Below, in pieces: positions 1 to 7,383 of a DNA stretch of 25,188 nucleotides. The notes below the pieces were generated by a model. It had not been told where the DNA came from. It saw only the letters and a program-made list of their open reading frames with translations, and ran no database searches. The stretch is from G020348385 sp964580235 (GTDB lineage Bacteria > Acidobacteriota > Aminicenantia > Aminicenantales > Aminicenantaceae). The stretch lies in NCBI GenBank assembly GCA_964580235.1, contig CAZOJY010000045.1:1-25188 (forward strand), given 5' to 3'. A program made the translations under genes and the position numbers. Each line of letters starts with the position of its first letter. Position 1 is the first letter of the stretch.

Positions 1-2
1 AA

Positions 3-95
3 TATAGAGGCTTCTGGGGCGTATCGGTACAATTGAGATTGCTCACCGAAATTTCCGGTAACGTGTCCCTTGATTTTATGCTCTTACATAAATAA
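3..95 (+). CDS. possible 3' end of an upstream gene (partial)
   Basis: This frame is open from the window edge to a TAA at 93-95 and gives about 30 residues with alternating hydrophobic and polar residues (GVSVQLRLLTEISGNVSLDF), as in a beta-strand-rich or barrel C-terminus. A perfect palindrome follows 10 nt after the stop, where a transcript end would be expected. A 30-codon open frame can easily occur by chance, so this is only a possible gene tail and no function is proposed. Confidence 0.3.
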   Translation, partial: YRGFWGVSVQLRLLTEISGNVSLDFMLLHK

Positions 96-105
96 TTCAG
101 GGCAG

Positions 106-131
106 CCTGGATAATTTATGAATTATCCAGG
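106..131. repeat. perfect 11-bp palindrome (stem-loop)
   Basis: CCTGGATAATT (106-116) and AATTATCCAGG (121-131) are perfect inverted copies around the 4-nt loop TATG. No T-run follows on either strand, so it is not a textbook intrinsic terminator. Its place between a possible gene tail and the korA leader suits a transcript 3' end or a dyad operator. Confidence 0.6.
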
Positions 132-296
132 TTAAGAAGGATCAGAAAGAAATAACGGATTTTTTCCAGGAGAATTGAGGACATCACGGCCAAAATGCAG
201 TATAATATTTAACTTTGGTATGATTATTGCGAATATTTATATGCGGACGTATGTAGGAAAAGTGATGCGGCATCGGCATTTTTGCGCGTAAAAAAA
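132..296 (+). promoter_or_regulatory. korA upstream region with -10-like box
   Basis: This is a non-coding leader. A consensus TATAAT lies at 201-206. The best -35-like hexamer, TTGAGG (175-180), is 20 nt away, which is too far for a standard promoter, so the call is weak. A good ribosome site (AGGAAA) precedes an ATG at 265 that opens only an 8-codon frame ending at 291, just before the korA start. That could be a tiny leader peptide or chance. Confidence 0.3.
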
Positions 297-2036
297 ATGA
301 TCGAAGATATATCTGTGACGATTGCAGGAAAAGCAGGAGACGGCGTGCTTTTCACAGGCAATGTTCTGGCAAAAGTCCTCAAACGGCAGGGCTGCGAGGT
401 TGTGACCTACAGGAATTTCCCGTCCAATATCCGGGGAGAAGCCACAAATTACATAGTGAGAGGAAGTCTTAAGAAGATTCATGGACGAGCAGATAAAGTT
501 AATGTGCTTATGGCGTTTGACTGCGACGCGATTTTCGAACACATATCGTCTGTGGCAAAGGAGGGGATTATTCTATGTGAAGGGCCAGAATTGGCCCGGA
601 TGAAACCGTCAGACTTATCAGATAAAGAGTTTCAGGCTTTTCCCATGAGGACTCTTGCAAGAAAGAAGTTTGGAGCCGAAATATTTAAGAACATGATTCT
701 GTTAGGAGGTTTGTGTTACATTTTGGATCTCGATTTGGCTATCCTCACAAAAGTCATAACGGAGACTTTTCTTAAACGAAAAGGCAGGGAAATCGCTCAA
801 AGAAATATTGAAGCCATTCATCTCGGGTGTGAAGAGGCGAAAAAGATTGTCCCGGAACGAAAAAGACACATATTGAAAAAGAAACAGGATGCGAACAGAC
901 TTTTGATCTCAGGAGATGAGACTATTGCATTAGGAGCTTTAGCGGCCGGATGCCGCTTTTTTGCCGCTTATCCTATCTGCCCTGCCACTGAGATTTGGCA
1001 GTGGCTGGCCCTTTATTTTCCCAATAACAGAGGGCTTGTGGTCCAAACCGAGGATGAGTTGGCTGCCATAAACATGGCGCTAGGGGCTTCTTATGCAGGA
1101 GCACGGGCCATGACATCAACTTCGGGTCCTGGTGCATCGCTTATGATGGAGGGATTCAGCCTGGCAGGAATGGCAGAAATTCCACTCGTTGTTGTTCATG
1201 TGCAGCGAGTTGGTCCGAGCACGGGACTGCCTACAAAATCAGAGCAGGCCGACCTGACTCAATGGATCTTTGGCTCTCACGGTGATTTTCCACGTATCCT
1301 TGTTTCGCCTGGGACTATCCAAGAGTGTTTTGATTTCACCATAAGGGCTTTTAACTTGGCGGAAAAATACCAATGTCCGGTCATCCTTCTCACAGAACAG
1401 GATTATGGCCAGAATTACCGGACAGTCGATAAGTTTAATCTCAGAAAAATCGATAGAGATAGAGGTAAGTTGCTGACAAAAAAAGACCTACTCGGATTGA
1501 AAGATTATAAACGTTTTAAGTTTACAAAGGACGGCATTTCCCCCAGAGCTCTTCCCTCGATGAAAAACGGCATTCATTTAGTAGAAAGCAATGAGCATGA
1601 TGAATGGGGATACCGGGATGAGTCCTCTCAGAATAGAATCAGGATGATGGAAAAAAGGATGAAAAAGCTCAAAACAGCCACGAAAGATCTTATCTGCTCT
1701 AAAATGTTTGGGAAAAAAACGGCCGGTGTCGGAATAATCGGTTGTGGATCCACGTTTGGCCCGATTCAAGAAGCGATGGAGATGCTTGCAAACTCAGGGA
1801 TCGAAACCAAGTTTCTGCAGATACGCACTCTTTGGCCTTTCCTCGAGAAGAATGTGAGGGATTTCATCTCATCCTGTAAAAATGTGTTTGTCGTGGATAA
1901 TAACTATCAGGGGCAGCTGGCGCAGCTCATATGCAGCCAGGTGAACCCAAAAACGGATCTGAAGAACATTCTGAATTATTCAAGCCGCACATTCCGGCCA
2001 AATGATATCGCCGACCCAATCCAAAAAGCGCTGTAA
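297..2036 (+). CDS. korA: 2-oxoacid:ferredoxin oxidoreductase, fused gamma-alpha subunit
   Basis: Subunit of an enzyme that oxidatively decarboxylates a 2-oxoacid (2-oxoglutarate or a similar acid) to acyl-CoA and reduces ferredoxin in the cytoplasm. The first ~185 residues are the gamma domain (start ISVTIAGKAGDGVLFTGNVL, then RGEATNYIVRGS). From about residue 200 comes the alpha/PP domain (AAYPICPATEIWQWLA, TEDELAAINMALGASYAGAR, TSTSGPGASLMMEGFSLAGM). A C-terminal transketolase-C-like part follows (GIIGCGSTFGPIQEA). A gamma-alpha fusion of ~580 aa is the usual KorA form. The ATG at 297 is preferred to an in-frame TTG at 282 because homologues begin near the VTIAGKAGDG segment; neither has a clear ribosome site. 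korB starts 3 nt after the stop. No ferredoxin-like delta subunit is seen. The exact 2-oxoacid cannot be fixed from sequence. Confidence 0.9.
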   Translation: MIEDISVTIAGKAGDGVLFTGNVLAKVLKRQGCEVVTYRNFPSNIRGEATNYIVRGSLKKIHGRADKVNVLMAFDCDAIFEHISSVAKEGIILCEGPELARMKPSDLSDKEFQAFPMRTLARKKFGAEIFKNMILLGGLCYILDLDLAILTKVITETFLKRKGREIAQRNIEAIHLGCEEAKKIVPERKRHILKKKQDANRLLISGDETIALGALAAGCRFFAAYPICPATEIWQWLALYFPNNRGLVVQTEDELAAINMALGASYAGARAMTSTSGPGASLMMEGFSLAGMAEIPLVVVHVQRVGPSTGLPTKSEQADLTQWIFGSHGDFPRILVSPGTIQECFDFTIRAFNLAEKYQCPVILLTEQDYGQNYRTVDKFNLRKIDRDRGKLLTKKDLLGLKDYKRFKFTKDGISPRALPSMKNGIHLVESNEHDEWGYRDESSQNRIRMMEKRMKKLKTATKDLICSKMFGKKTAGVGIIGCGSTFGPIQEAMEMLANSGIETKFLQIRTLWPFLEKNVRDFISSCKNVFVVDNNYQGQLAQLICSQVNPKTDLKNILNYSSRTFRPNDIADPIQKAL

Positions 2037-2039
2037 ATA

Positions 2040-2894
2040 ATGAAAGAAACTGATTTTCACCTCCAGGATCCGACATGGTGCCCGGGATGCGGTATGTACG
2101 GAATTTTTTCTGCTCTCAAGAAATCTGCCGCTTCTCTGAGGATGAAACCTGAGGACATTCTTGTTGTGACGGGCATCGGCTGTCACGGGAGGTTGAACAA
2201 CTATTTCAAGGCATACGGATTTCATGCCCTGCATGGCAGGGCGCTTCCCGTGGCGCAGGGAGCTAAGCTCGCCAATAGGAATCTCTCAGTGATTGCTGTC
2301 TGTGGAGATGGAGATGCCTATTCTATCGGGATAGGGCATTTTGTTCATGCGGTGAGAAGAAACGTCAACGTCACCTTGATTGTTGTCAATAACATGATTT
2401 ATGGATTGACGCAAGGCCAGACATCCCCGACCAGCCGCAGGGGATTCATCTCGAGATCTACCCCTTTTGGGTCGAAAGAATCCCCGCTTTCTGGTCCGCA
2501 GTTGGCCTTGGTCTCTGGGGGTACATTTATATCCAGAGGATTTTCGGGAAACCCGAGGCAGCTCATCCGTCTTATTGAAGAAGGACTTCAACACCGTGGA
2601 TTTTCGCTGATCGAAGTGGTGAGTCCGTGTGTCACTTATAACCGGATGAACACATATGACTGGTTCAGGAAAAATACCTTCGATGTGGATCAGAAAAAGG
2701 GCTATGATGCAAACTGCAGAGAAAAGGTTCAGGAGTTTCTTTTCAATAATCAGAAGCTTGCTGTGGGATTGATATTCCAGGAGGAAGCGCCCTCCTTTGA
2801 TGACCTCGTTTTTCCGGTGAAAGCTCCTTTGATTCGAAGCCCAATGCATATCAATCAGGAAAAACTAGAGAAAATCTTGGAAAAATTCGAATAA
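2040..2894 (+). CDS. korB: 2-oxoacid:ferredoxin oxidoreductase, beta subunit
   Basis: Catalytic partner of the preceding gene; it binds thiamine pyrophosphate and a [4Fe-4S] cluster. Visible are WCPGCG (Cys14, Cys17), GIGCHGR (Cys48) and SPCVTYN (Cys197), the four-cysteine spacing of the family's cluster. The TPP/Mg motif begins at GDGDAYSIGIGHF and ends at VVNN, followed by YGLTQGQTSPTS. At 284 aa it has the usual length. It begins 3 nt after the korA stop without a clear ribosome site, so translation is probably coupled. Together the pair forms a complete two-subunit enzyme. Confidence 0.92.
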   Translation: MKETDFHLQDPTWCPGCGMYGIFSALKKSAASLRMKPEDILVVTGIGCHGRLNNYFKAYGFHALHGRALPVAQGAKLANRNLSVIAVCGDGDAYSIGIGHFVHAVRRNVNVTLIVVNNMIYGLTQGQTSPTSRRGFISRSTPFGSKESPLSGPQLALVSGGTFISRGFSGNPRQLIRLIEEGLQHRGFSLIEVVSPCVTYNRMNTYDWFRKNTFDVDQKKGYDANCREKVQEFLFNNQKLAVGLIFQEEAPSFDDLVFPVKAPLIRSPMHINQEKLEKILEKFE

Positions 2895-2941
2895 GAGAAT
2901 TAATATCATATTTTTTGTATGAAGATAAAGGAGAAGAAACA

Positions 2942-3160
2942 ATGAAAGAAAAAGTGGAAAAAACGCTTGATAAAATTCGCCCTTCACTCATGGCTGATGG
3001 AGGGAATGTTGAGCTTGTGGAAGTGAAAGACGGCGTTGTTAAAGTCCGATTGACAGGCGCTTGTGGCGGCTGCCCGATGTCTCAGATGACGCTAAAAATG
3101 GGGATCGAGCGGGCGCTCAAACAGGAAATCCCGGAAATCCAGGACGTCATTGCTGTTTGA
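2942..3160 (+). CDS. Nfu-type Fe-S cluster carrier (NifU C-terminal domain)
   Basis: A 72-residue protein consisting only of the NifU C-terminal (Nfu) domain. It contains IRPSLMADGGNVELVEV and the CxxC motif in TGACGGCPMSQMT, whose two cysteines bind a bridging [4Fe-4S] cluster between two monomers in this family. Nfu proteins carry clusters to apo-targets. The ATG at 2942 follows AAAGGAG at good spacing, so an in-frame TTG at 2915 is unlikely. It stands directly before the IscS-like and IscU-like genes, which fits a role in cluster delivery. Confidence 0.9.
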   Translation: MKEKVEKTLDKIRPSLMADGGNVELVEVKDGVVKVRLTGACGGCPMSQMTLKMGIERALKQEIPEIQDVIAV

Positions 3161-3187
3161 CATAAACGCAAAAAACTGGGTATCAAG

Positions 3188-4369
3188 ATGAAAAGGATTT
3201 ATCTCGACCATATTGCATGCACACCTCTTCACTCAGATGTTGTGGAGGAAATGCTGCCCTATCTGAGAGAAAAATTTGGCAATCCCCAAAGCCTTCATTC
3301 TGTCGGACAACATGCCTTGGAGGCAATCGAAGAAGCTCGTGAAAAAGTTGCCCGCCTGATCAATGCAGAGCCAAGCGAGATCTTTTTTACGTCCAGTGGG
3401 TCAGAAGCAAACAATTTTGCCATGAAAGGGCTGGCGCTGGCCCATCAGAATCAGGGGAAACATATCATTCTATCTTCGGTAGAGCATCAATCCATCCTTC
3501 ATGCCGCAAAATTTCTTGAAAAGATGGGATTTTCGTTTTCCCTTATTCCTGTGGATAAACATGGGATGGTTGATCCCGAAGATGTGCGAAATGCCCTCAC
3601 TGAGGATACGATACTCGCCTCTGTGATGTTGGCTAATGGTGAAGTGGGAACTCTTGAACCTGTGCAGGAAATTGCAGAGATATGCCGCAATCGAGAAGTT
3701 CTTTTGCACACGGATGCTGTGGATGCAGTGGGCAGTATCCCAGTTGATATCGAAGTTCTCGGAGTGGATGCTTTGAGTTTGGCCGGCCATCAATTCTACG
3801 GCCCGAAGGGAAGTGCTGCTTTGTTTTTAAAAAAAGGGAAGCGAATTCTCCCTTTTATCGATGGAGGTATTCAAGAGAGAGGAAGGAGAGCAGGAACAGA
3901 GGATGTCCCGGCCATTGTCGGGATGGGAAAAGCCGCTGAAATCGCTATGCAGAACATGGCCCCTCGAGTGAAAAACATGGAAATCCTGAGAGACAGCTTA
4001 ATAAAACGTCTCCCTGAATTAATCGAACACACCATCTTGACCGGTCATCCGGAGAAGAGACTTCCCCATCATGCAAGTTTCTGTGTGGAGTTTGTCGAAG
4101 GCGAATCCATGCTTCTGAATCTGGACATGCAGGGAATTTCATCATCGAGCGGATCTGCATGCACATCCCGTGCACTGAAAGCATCCCATGTTCTTTTAGC
4201 CATGGGTATCGATCATGCTCTGGCTCAAAGTTCGCTTGTTTTCAGTTTGATCGAAAGTACTACCTCAGAAGATATCGATTATCTTCTTGAAATCTTTCCC
4301 CCAATAATCGAGAGGCTGAGAAAAATGTCTCCTCTTTATTCCCAGTATTTAAAGGAGAAGGAAAAATGA
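3188..4369 (+). CDS. IscS/NifS-like protein lacking the PLP lysine
   Basis: Clearly of the class V aminotransferase fold, IscS/NifS cysteine desulfurase family, at normal length (393 aa). Kept are TSSGSEANNFAMKG, the PLP-stacking His100 (SVEHQSIL), ANGEVGT, HTDA with Asp176, and the mobile-loop cysteine Cys325 (SGSACTS). Three hallmark residues are changed. The Schiff-base lysine of S(A/G)HK(F/I)YGPKG is Gln202 (GHQFYGPKG; codon CAA, 3791-3793). The PLP-contacting Gln of TDAxQ is Asp179. In the SSxRFSLGR motif the substrate-binding Arg is Val351 and the final Gly-Arg is Ile-Glu. The N-terminal ATT is ACT. The protein should not work as an ordinary PLP desulfurase. Archaeoglobus fulgidus IscS is a reported relative with Asp in place of this lysine; there the loop cysteine helps ligate the IscU cluster. 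The stop overlaps the iscU start (ATGA). A scaffold or partner role is inferred. Confidence 0.88.
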   Translation: MKRIYLDHIACTPLHSDVVEEMLPYLREKFGNPQSLHSVGQHALEAIEEAREKVARLINAEPSEIFFTSSGSEANNFAMKGLALAHQNQGKHIILSSVEHQSILHAAKFLEKMGFSFSLIPVDKHGMVDPEDVRNALTEDTILASVMLANGEVGTLEPVQEIAEICRNREVLLHTDAVDAVGSIPVDIEVLGVDALSLAGHQFYGPKGSAALFLKKGKRILPFIDGGIQERGRRAGTEDVPAIVGMGKAAEIAMQNMAPRVKNMEILRDSLIKRLPELIEHTILTGHPEKRLPHHASFCVEFVEGESMLLNLDMQGISSSSGSACTSRALKASHVLLAMGIDHALAQSSLVFSLIESTTSEDIDYLLEIFPPIIERLRKMSPLYSQYLKEKEK

Positions 4370-4944
4370 TTTACAGCGAGAAAGTAATGGAACATTTCCA
4401 AAATCCCCGGAATGTCGGAACCATGAAGGATGCAGATGGAGTCGGACAAGTAGGAAATCCTGTTTGTGGGGACATGATGACGTTCTATATAAAAGTCGAG
4501 GATAACCGTATTGCGGATGTGAAGTTCCAAACATTTGGCTGCGGCGCCGCCATTGCGGTTTCCAGCATGGTCAGCGAAATGGCCATCGGGAAAACCCTAA
4601 AAGAAGCCCTCCAGATTACCAATCAGAATGTTGCCGAGGAACTGGGGGGATTACCCAAGAACAAAATGCATTGTTCCAATTTAGGCGCAGACGCTCTCCA
4701 TAAAGCCATCGAAGACTATCAAGAGAAGCGAAAAGTGAAAAAGAGTCCGGGAGGTGTTCCTGAGGAGAGGACAGAAGATAGGGAAGCTTGCTCCTGTCCT
4801 TACTGTGATGGTGTCATCGAAGGGCTGGAGAATTCGTGCAAAAGTTGTCATATTGAGTTTGAGGATTGCCCGGAATGCCATAAGCCCATGAATAAAAAAG
4901 CAGACGATTGTCCTCACTGTGGTGCGACGAGACCCAGGATCTGA
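4366..4944 (+). CDS. iscU: IscU/NifU-type Fe-S scaffold with C-terminal zinc ribbons
   Basis: Residues 1-120 are an IscU domain with all three cluster cysteines, Cys34 (GNPVCGDMM, with Asp36), Cys59 (FGCGAA) and Cys103 (MHCSNL). The usual LPPVK chaperone-binding motif before the third cysteine reads LPKNK, so HscA-type recognition may be absent. After a charged linker (about 121-141) there are four Cys-x2-Cys pairs: 144/147, 158/161, 168/171 and 182/185, which look like two zinc ribbons (CPYC..CKSC and CPEC..CPHC). Typical IscU is about 130 aa, so the ~50-residue tail is an addition. It overlaps the stop of the lysine-less IscS-like gene by 4 nt, so the products are probably made together and form a complex. 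Confidence 0.92.
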   Translation: MIYSEKVMEHFQNPRNVGTMKDADGVGQVGNPVCGDMMTFYIKVEDNRIADVKFQTFGCGAAIAVSSMVSEMAIGKTLKEALQITNQNVAEELGGLPKNKMHCSNLGADALHKAIEDYQEKRKVKKSPGGVPEERTEDREACSCPYCDGVIEGLENSCKSCHIEFEDCPECHKPMNKKADDCPHCGATRPRI

Positions 4945-4990
4945 TATCTTCCATGCTGAAAAAATGGGATGACTGCGGGATGTTGTAGAG

Positions 4991-5224
4991 ATGAAAGCGG
5001 ATCAGACTCTTGATTGTTATGGATTACTCTGTCCGATGCCGATCATACAAACGGCGCAGAAGATCAAACAGATGAATATCGGAGAGGTTTTAGAAATCCT
5101 TTCTACGGACAGAGGAATTTTGGAGGATATGCCGGCTTGGTGCAGGCAAACAGGCCAGGAATTTCTTGGAATCGAAGAAGAGGAAGGCGTGTTCAAAGCT
5201 TATGTTAGAAAAATCCGAGATTAA
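4991..5224 (+). CDS. TusA/SirA-like sulfur carrier protein
   Basis: A 77-residue protein of the TusA (SirA/YeeD) family. The signature LDCYGLLCPMPII contains the persulfide cysteine Cys14 in the CPxP motif. Family members carry sulfane sulfur as a protein persulfide to tRNA thiolation, molybdopterin or other sulfur acceptors. Here it sits between iscU and nadA, so it may take part in sulfur transfer to or from the unusual IscS-like protein; that is inference from position. The ribosome site before ATG 4991 is weak (GTAGAG). A second, unrelated open frame across the same bases is a shadow. Confidence 0.88.
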   Translation: MKADQTLDCYGLLCPMPIIQTAQKIKQMNIGEVLEILSTDRGILEDMPAWCRQTGQEFLGIEEEEGVFKAYVRKIRD

Positions 5225-5233
5225 AAATCCCGC

Positions 5234-6175
5234 ATGACGAGTGTGCATATAAGAGAAAAAAAAGTGAAAAAATCCGCAATTGTAAACAGGATCGAACAAC
5301 TAAAAAAGGAACGGAATGCTGTTATTTTGGCCCATAATTATCAAATCGGTGAAGTACAGGATGTGGCCGATTTTGTGGGGGATTCGCTGCAGCTTAGCCA
5401 GGAAGCAGCAAAACTGGAGGCGGACGTGATTGTTTTTTGCGGCGTTCACTTTATGGCAGAGACGGCAGCCATATTATCTCCGGACAAAATGATCCTCATG
5501 CCTGACCTTGCAGCTGGCTGCCCGATGGCAAACATGATCACAGCTTCGGAACTCAAGGATTGGAAAAAACAATATCCAGGAAGAAAGGTTGTATGTTACG
5601 TGAACACATCTGCAGAGGTGAAGGCTGAATGTGATATATGCTGTACTTCATCCAATGCCCTTCAGGTGGTGGAGGCTGCAGAGGGGGACGAAATTCTTTT
5701 TGCCCCTGATAAAAATCTCGCTGCCTATGTGGCACGGTTTACGCATAAAAAGATCATCCCTTGGGATGGATATTGCTATGTCCATAATAACATTACACTC
5801 AGGCATGTGAGAGAAAAAAAAGATCAGATTCCTGAGGCAGAAGTTTGGGTTCATCCTGAATGTCGGCCTGAGGTTATCGATTTTGCGGATAAGGTGCTTT
5901 CTACGGGGAAAATGATCAAGGAAGCTAGGGTTACAACAAAATCAGATGTCATCATCGGGACAGAAGCAGGAATAATCTATCGTATGGAAAAGGAGAATCC
6001 GGGTAAAAATTTCCACCCGGTCAAAGATTTTGCATACTGTGTAAACATGAAAAAAATAAACTTGAGTAAAGTCCTCGCTTCGCTTGAGGACATGAAATTC
6101 AATGTTGAAGTGCCCCTTGAGATAAGACAGAGAGCAAAGGGTGCTATCGAAAAAATGGTGACAACGTCTATATGA
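5234..6175 (+). CDS. nadA: quinolinate synthase
   Basis: Condenses iminoaspartate with dihydroxyacetone phosphate to quinolinate in NAD synthesis, using a [4Fe-4S] cluster. Visible are the substrate region LAHNYQIGEVQDVADFVGDS, VHFMAETAAIL, and the three cluster cysteines Cys96 (AGCPMANM), Cys181 (GYCYVHNN) and Cys269 (YCVNMKKI). GTEAGIIYRM is also present. Length (313 aa) is normal for the short NadA form. The ATG at 5234 lies 9 nt after the tusA-like stop without a clear ribosome site; in-frame GTGs at 5243 and 5264 are possible starts. No nadB or nadC is in the window. Its position after the Fe-S block suggests that the block supports its cluster. Confidence 0.94.
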   Translation: MTSVHIREKKVKKSAIVNRIEQLKKERNAVILAHNYQIGEVQDVADFVGDSLQLSQEAAKLEADVIVFCGVHFMAETAAILSPDKMILMPDLAAGCPMANMITASELKDWKKQYPGRKVVCYVNTSAEVKAECDICCTSSNALQVVEAAEGDEILFAPDKNLAAYVARFTHKKIIPWDGYCYVHNNITLRHVREKKDQIPEAEVWVHPECRPEVIDFADKVLSTGKMIKEARVTTKSDVIIGTEAGIIYRMEKENPGKNFHPVKDFAYCVNMKKINLSKVLASLEDMKFNVEVPLEIRQRAKGAIEKMVTTSI

Positions 6176-6258
6176 GTGAATTGAACGCATACGAATGCTT
6201 ATACAAGAGTGTAAAAACGTAAAAGATGAATTATAGTAAAAATATGGGGGTGTAATCC

Positions 6259-7374
6259 GTGAAGCATTCTTGGAAGATCGGGAAGATTTTTGGGATTGAT
6301 ATTCATATAGACTCGAGTTGGTTTGTGATATTTATCCTTTTTACTTGGGTCCTGGCAACTTCTTACTTCCCTCAACAATATCCGGATTGGCAAAAAGCAG
6401 AGTACTGGCTGATCGGAATATTTACCAGTCTGTTCATTTTTGCATCTGTCCTTATCCATGAGCTTGCTCACTCCCTTGTGGCGAAAGTTCAGGGGGACGA
6501 AGTTCGGCGGATCACATTGTTTATACTGGGAGGCGTGGCACAGATTACAGAGGAACCCAAAAAACCATGGAAAGAACTCACAATGGCTTTTGTGGGTCCC
6601 TCCGCAAGCATGATTTTAGCGTTTGGATTTTTTGTGATGTTTTTTTTCTTGGGTGGCGTAAGTGAGTTTTTGAAAGCATCTTTTTTATATCTGGCTTTGA
6701 TAAATTTTGTTCTTGCTGTTTTTAATCTCCTCCCTGGTTTTCCGATGGATGGGGGACGGATTTTGCGTGCTTTGATCTGGCAGGCCACAGGCGACATAAA
6801 AAAGGCCACCAGCATTGCCTCTAAGGTGGGGCAGGGAGTCGCTTTTTTGTTGATATTTCTTGGAATTTTCCAAATCCTGAGAGGTAATTTAGGGGGATTC
6901 TGGTTGATATTTGTGGGATGGTTTTTGCATAGTGCGGCAGTCAGGGGCTACAAACAGGTTTCGGTCGAATCCACGCTCAAGGGAGTCCATGCAAAAGAAT
7001 TGATGAGAGAGGACTTCGAAAAGATATCGGGGAACATTTTGGTACGAGAGCTGGTGGATAATTATATTCTCCACAAAAAAGAAAGAGTTTTTCTTGTTGA
7101 GGATGACCATATACTGCAGGGAATTGTTTGTCTGGAGGATGTGAAGGCGATCCCTCAGGAAAAGTGGACTGAAGTGAGAGTGCGAGAAATTATGACACCC
7201 AAGGATAAATTGGAAGCTGTTTCTCCCGGTGACGATGGGAATAAAATTCTCAATAGCCTGACAGCTAAGGATATCCATCAGGTTCCTGTAGTAGAAGGGG
7301 GCAAGGTCACGGGTATTATTTGCCGGAGCGATATTCTCCATTACATCAAGCTTCGTTCAGAGCTCGGCGTTTGA
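6259..7374 (+). CDS. site-2 protease family (M50) zinc metalloprotease with CBS pair
   Basis: An intramembrane metalloprotease. The zinc motif HELAH is at residues 67-71 inside a membrane segment, and the third ligand lies in LLPGFPMDGGRILRA (Asp164). Membrane segments are seen near 20-36, 50-66, 108-133, 138-158 and 190-220. The C-terminal ~150 residues hold two CBS repeats (about 235-295 and 305-365), giving the S2P-CBS architecture in which nucleotide binding may control the protease. The GTG start follows GGGGGTG (6246-6252) at good spacing. Such proteases often cleave membrane anti-sigma factors; one is encoded at 22996-23598, but a link is only speculation. nrdJ follows immediately. Confidence 0.9.
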   Translation: MKHSWKIGKIFGIDIHIDSSWFVIFILFTWVLATSYFPQQYPDWQKAEYWLIGIFTSLFIFASVLIHELAHSLVAKVQGDEVRRITLFILGGVAQITEEPKKPWKELTMAFVGPSASMILAFGFFVMFFFLGGVSEFLKASFLYLALINFVLAVFNLLPGFPMDGGRILRALIWQATGDIKKATSIASKVGQGVAFLLIFLGIFQILRGNLGGFWLIFVGWFLHSAAVRGYKQVSVESTLKGVHAKELMREDFEKISGNILVRELVDNYILHKKERVFLVEDDHILQGIVCLEDVKAIPQEKWTEVRVREIMTPKDKLEAVSPGDDGNKILNSLTAKDIHQVPVVEGGKVTGIICRSDILHYIKLRSELGV

Positions 7375-7383
7375 GGAGTGGAC

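Noticed and set aside
237..542. Minus-strand open frame of 101 codons over the korA start
   Set aside because: It lies opposite the conserved gamma domain of korA and shows no family features; it is a shadow frame.
2286..2849. Minus-strand open frame of 187 codons opposite korB
   Set aside because: The plus strand has all KorB motifs, and the minus-strand product is rich in His, Arg and Ser without a recognisable fold, typical of an antisense shadow.
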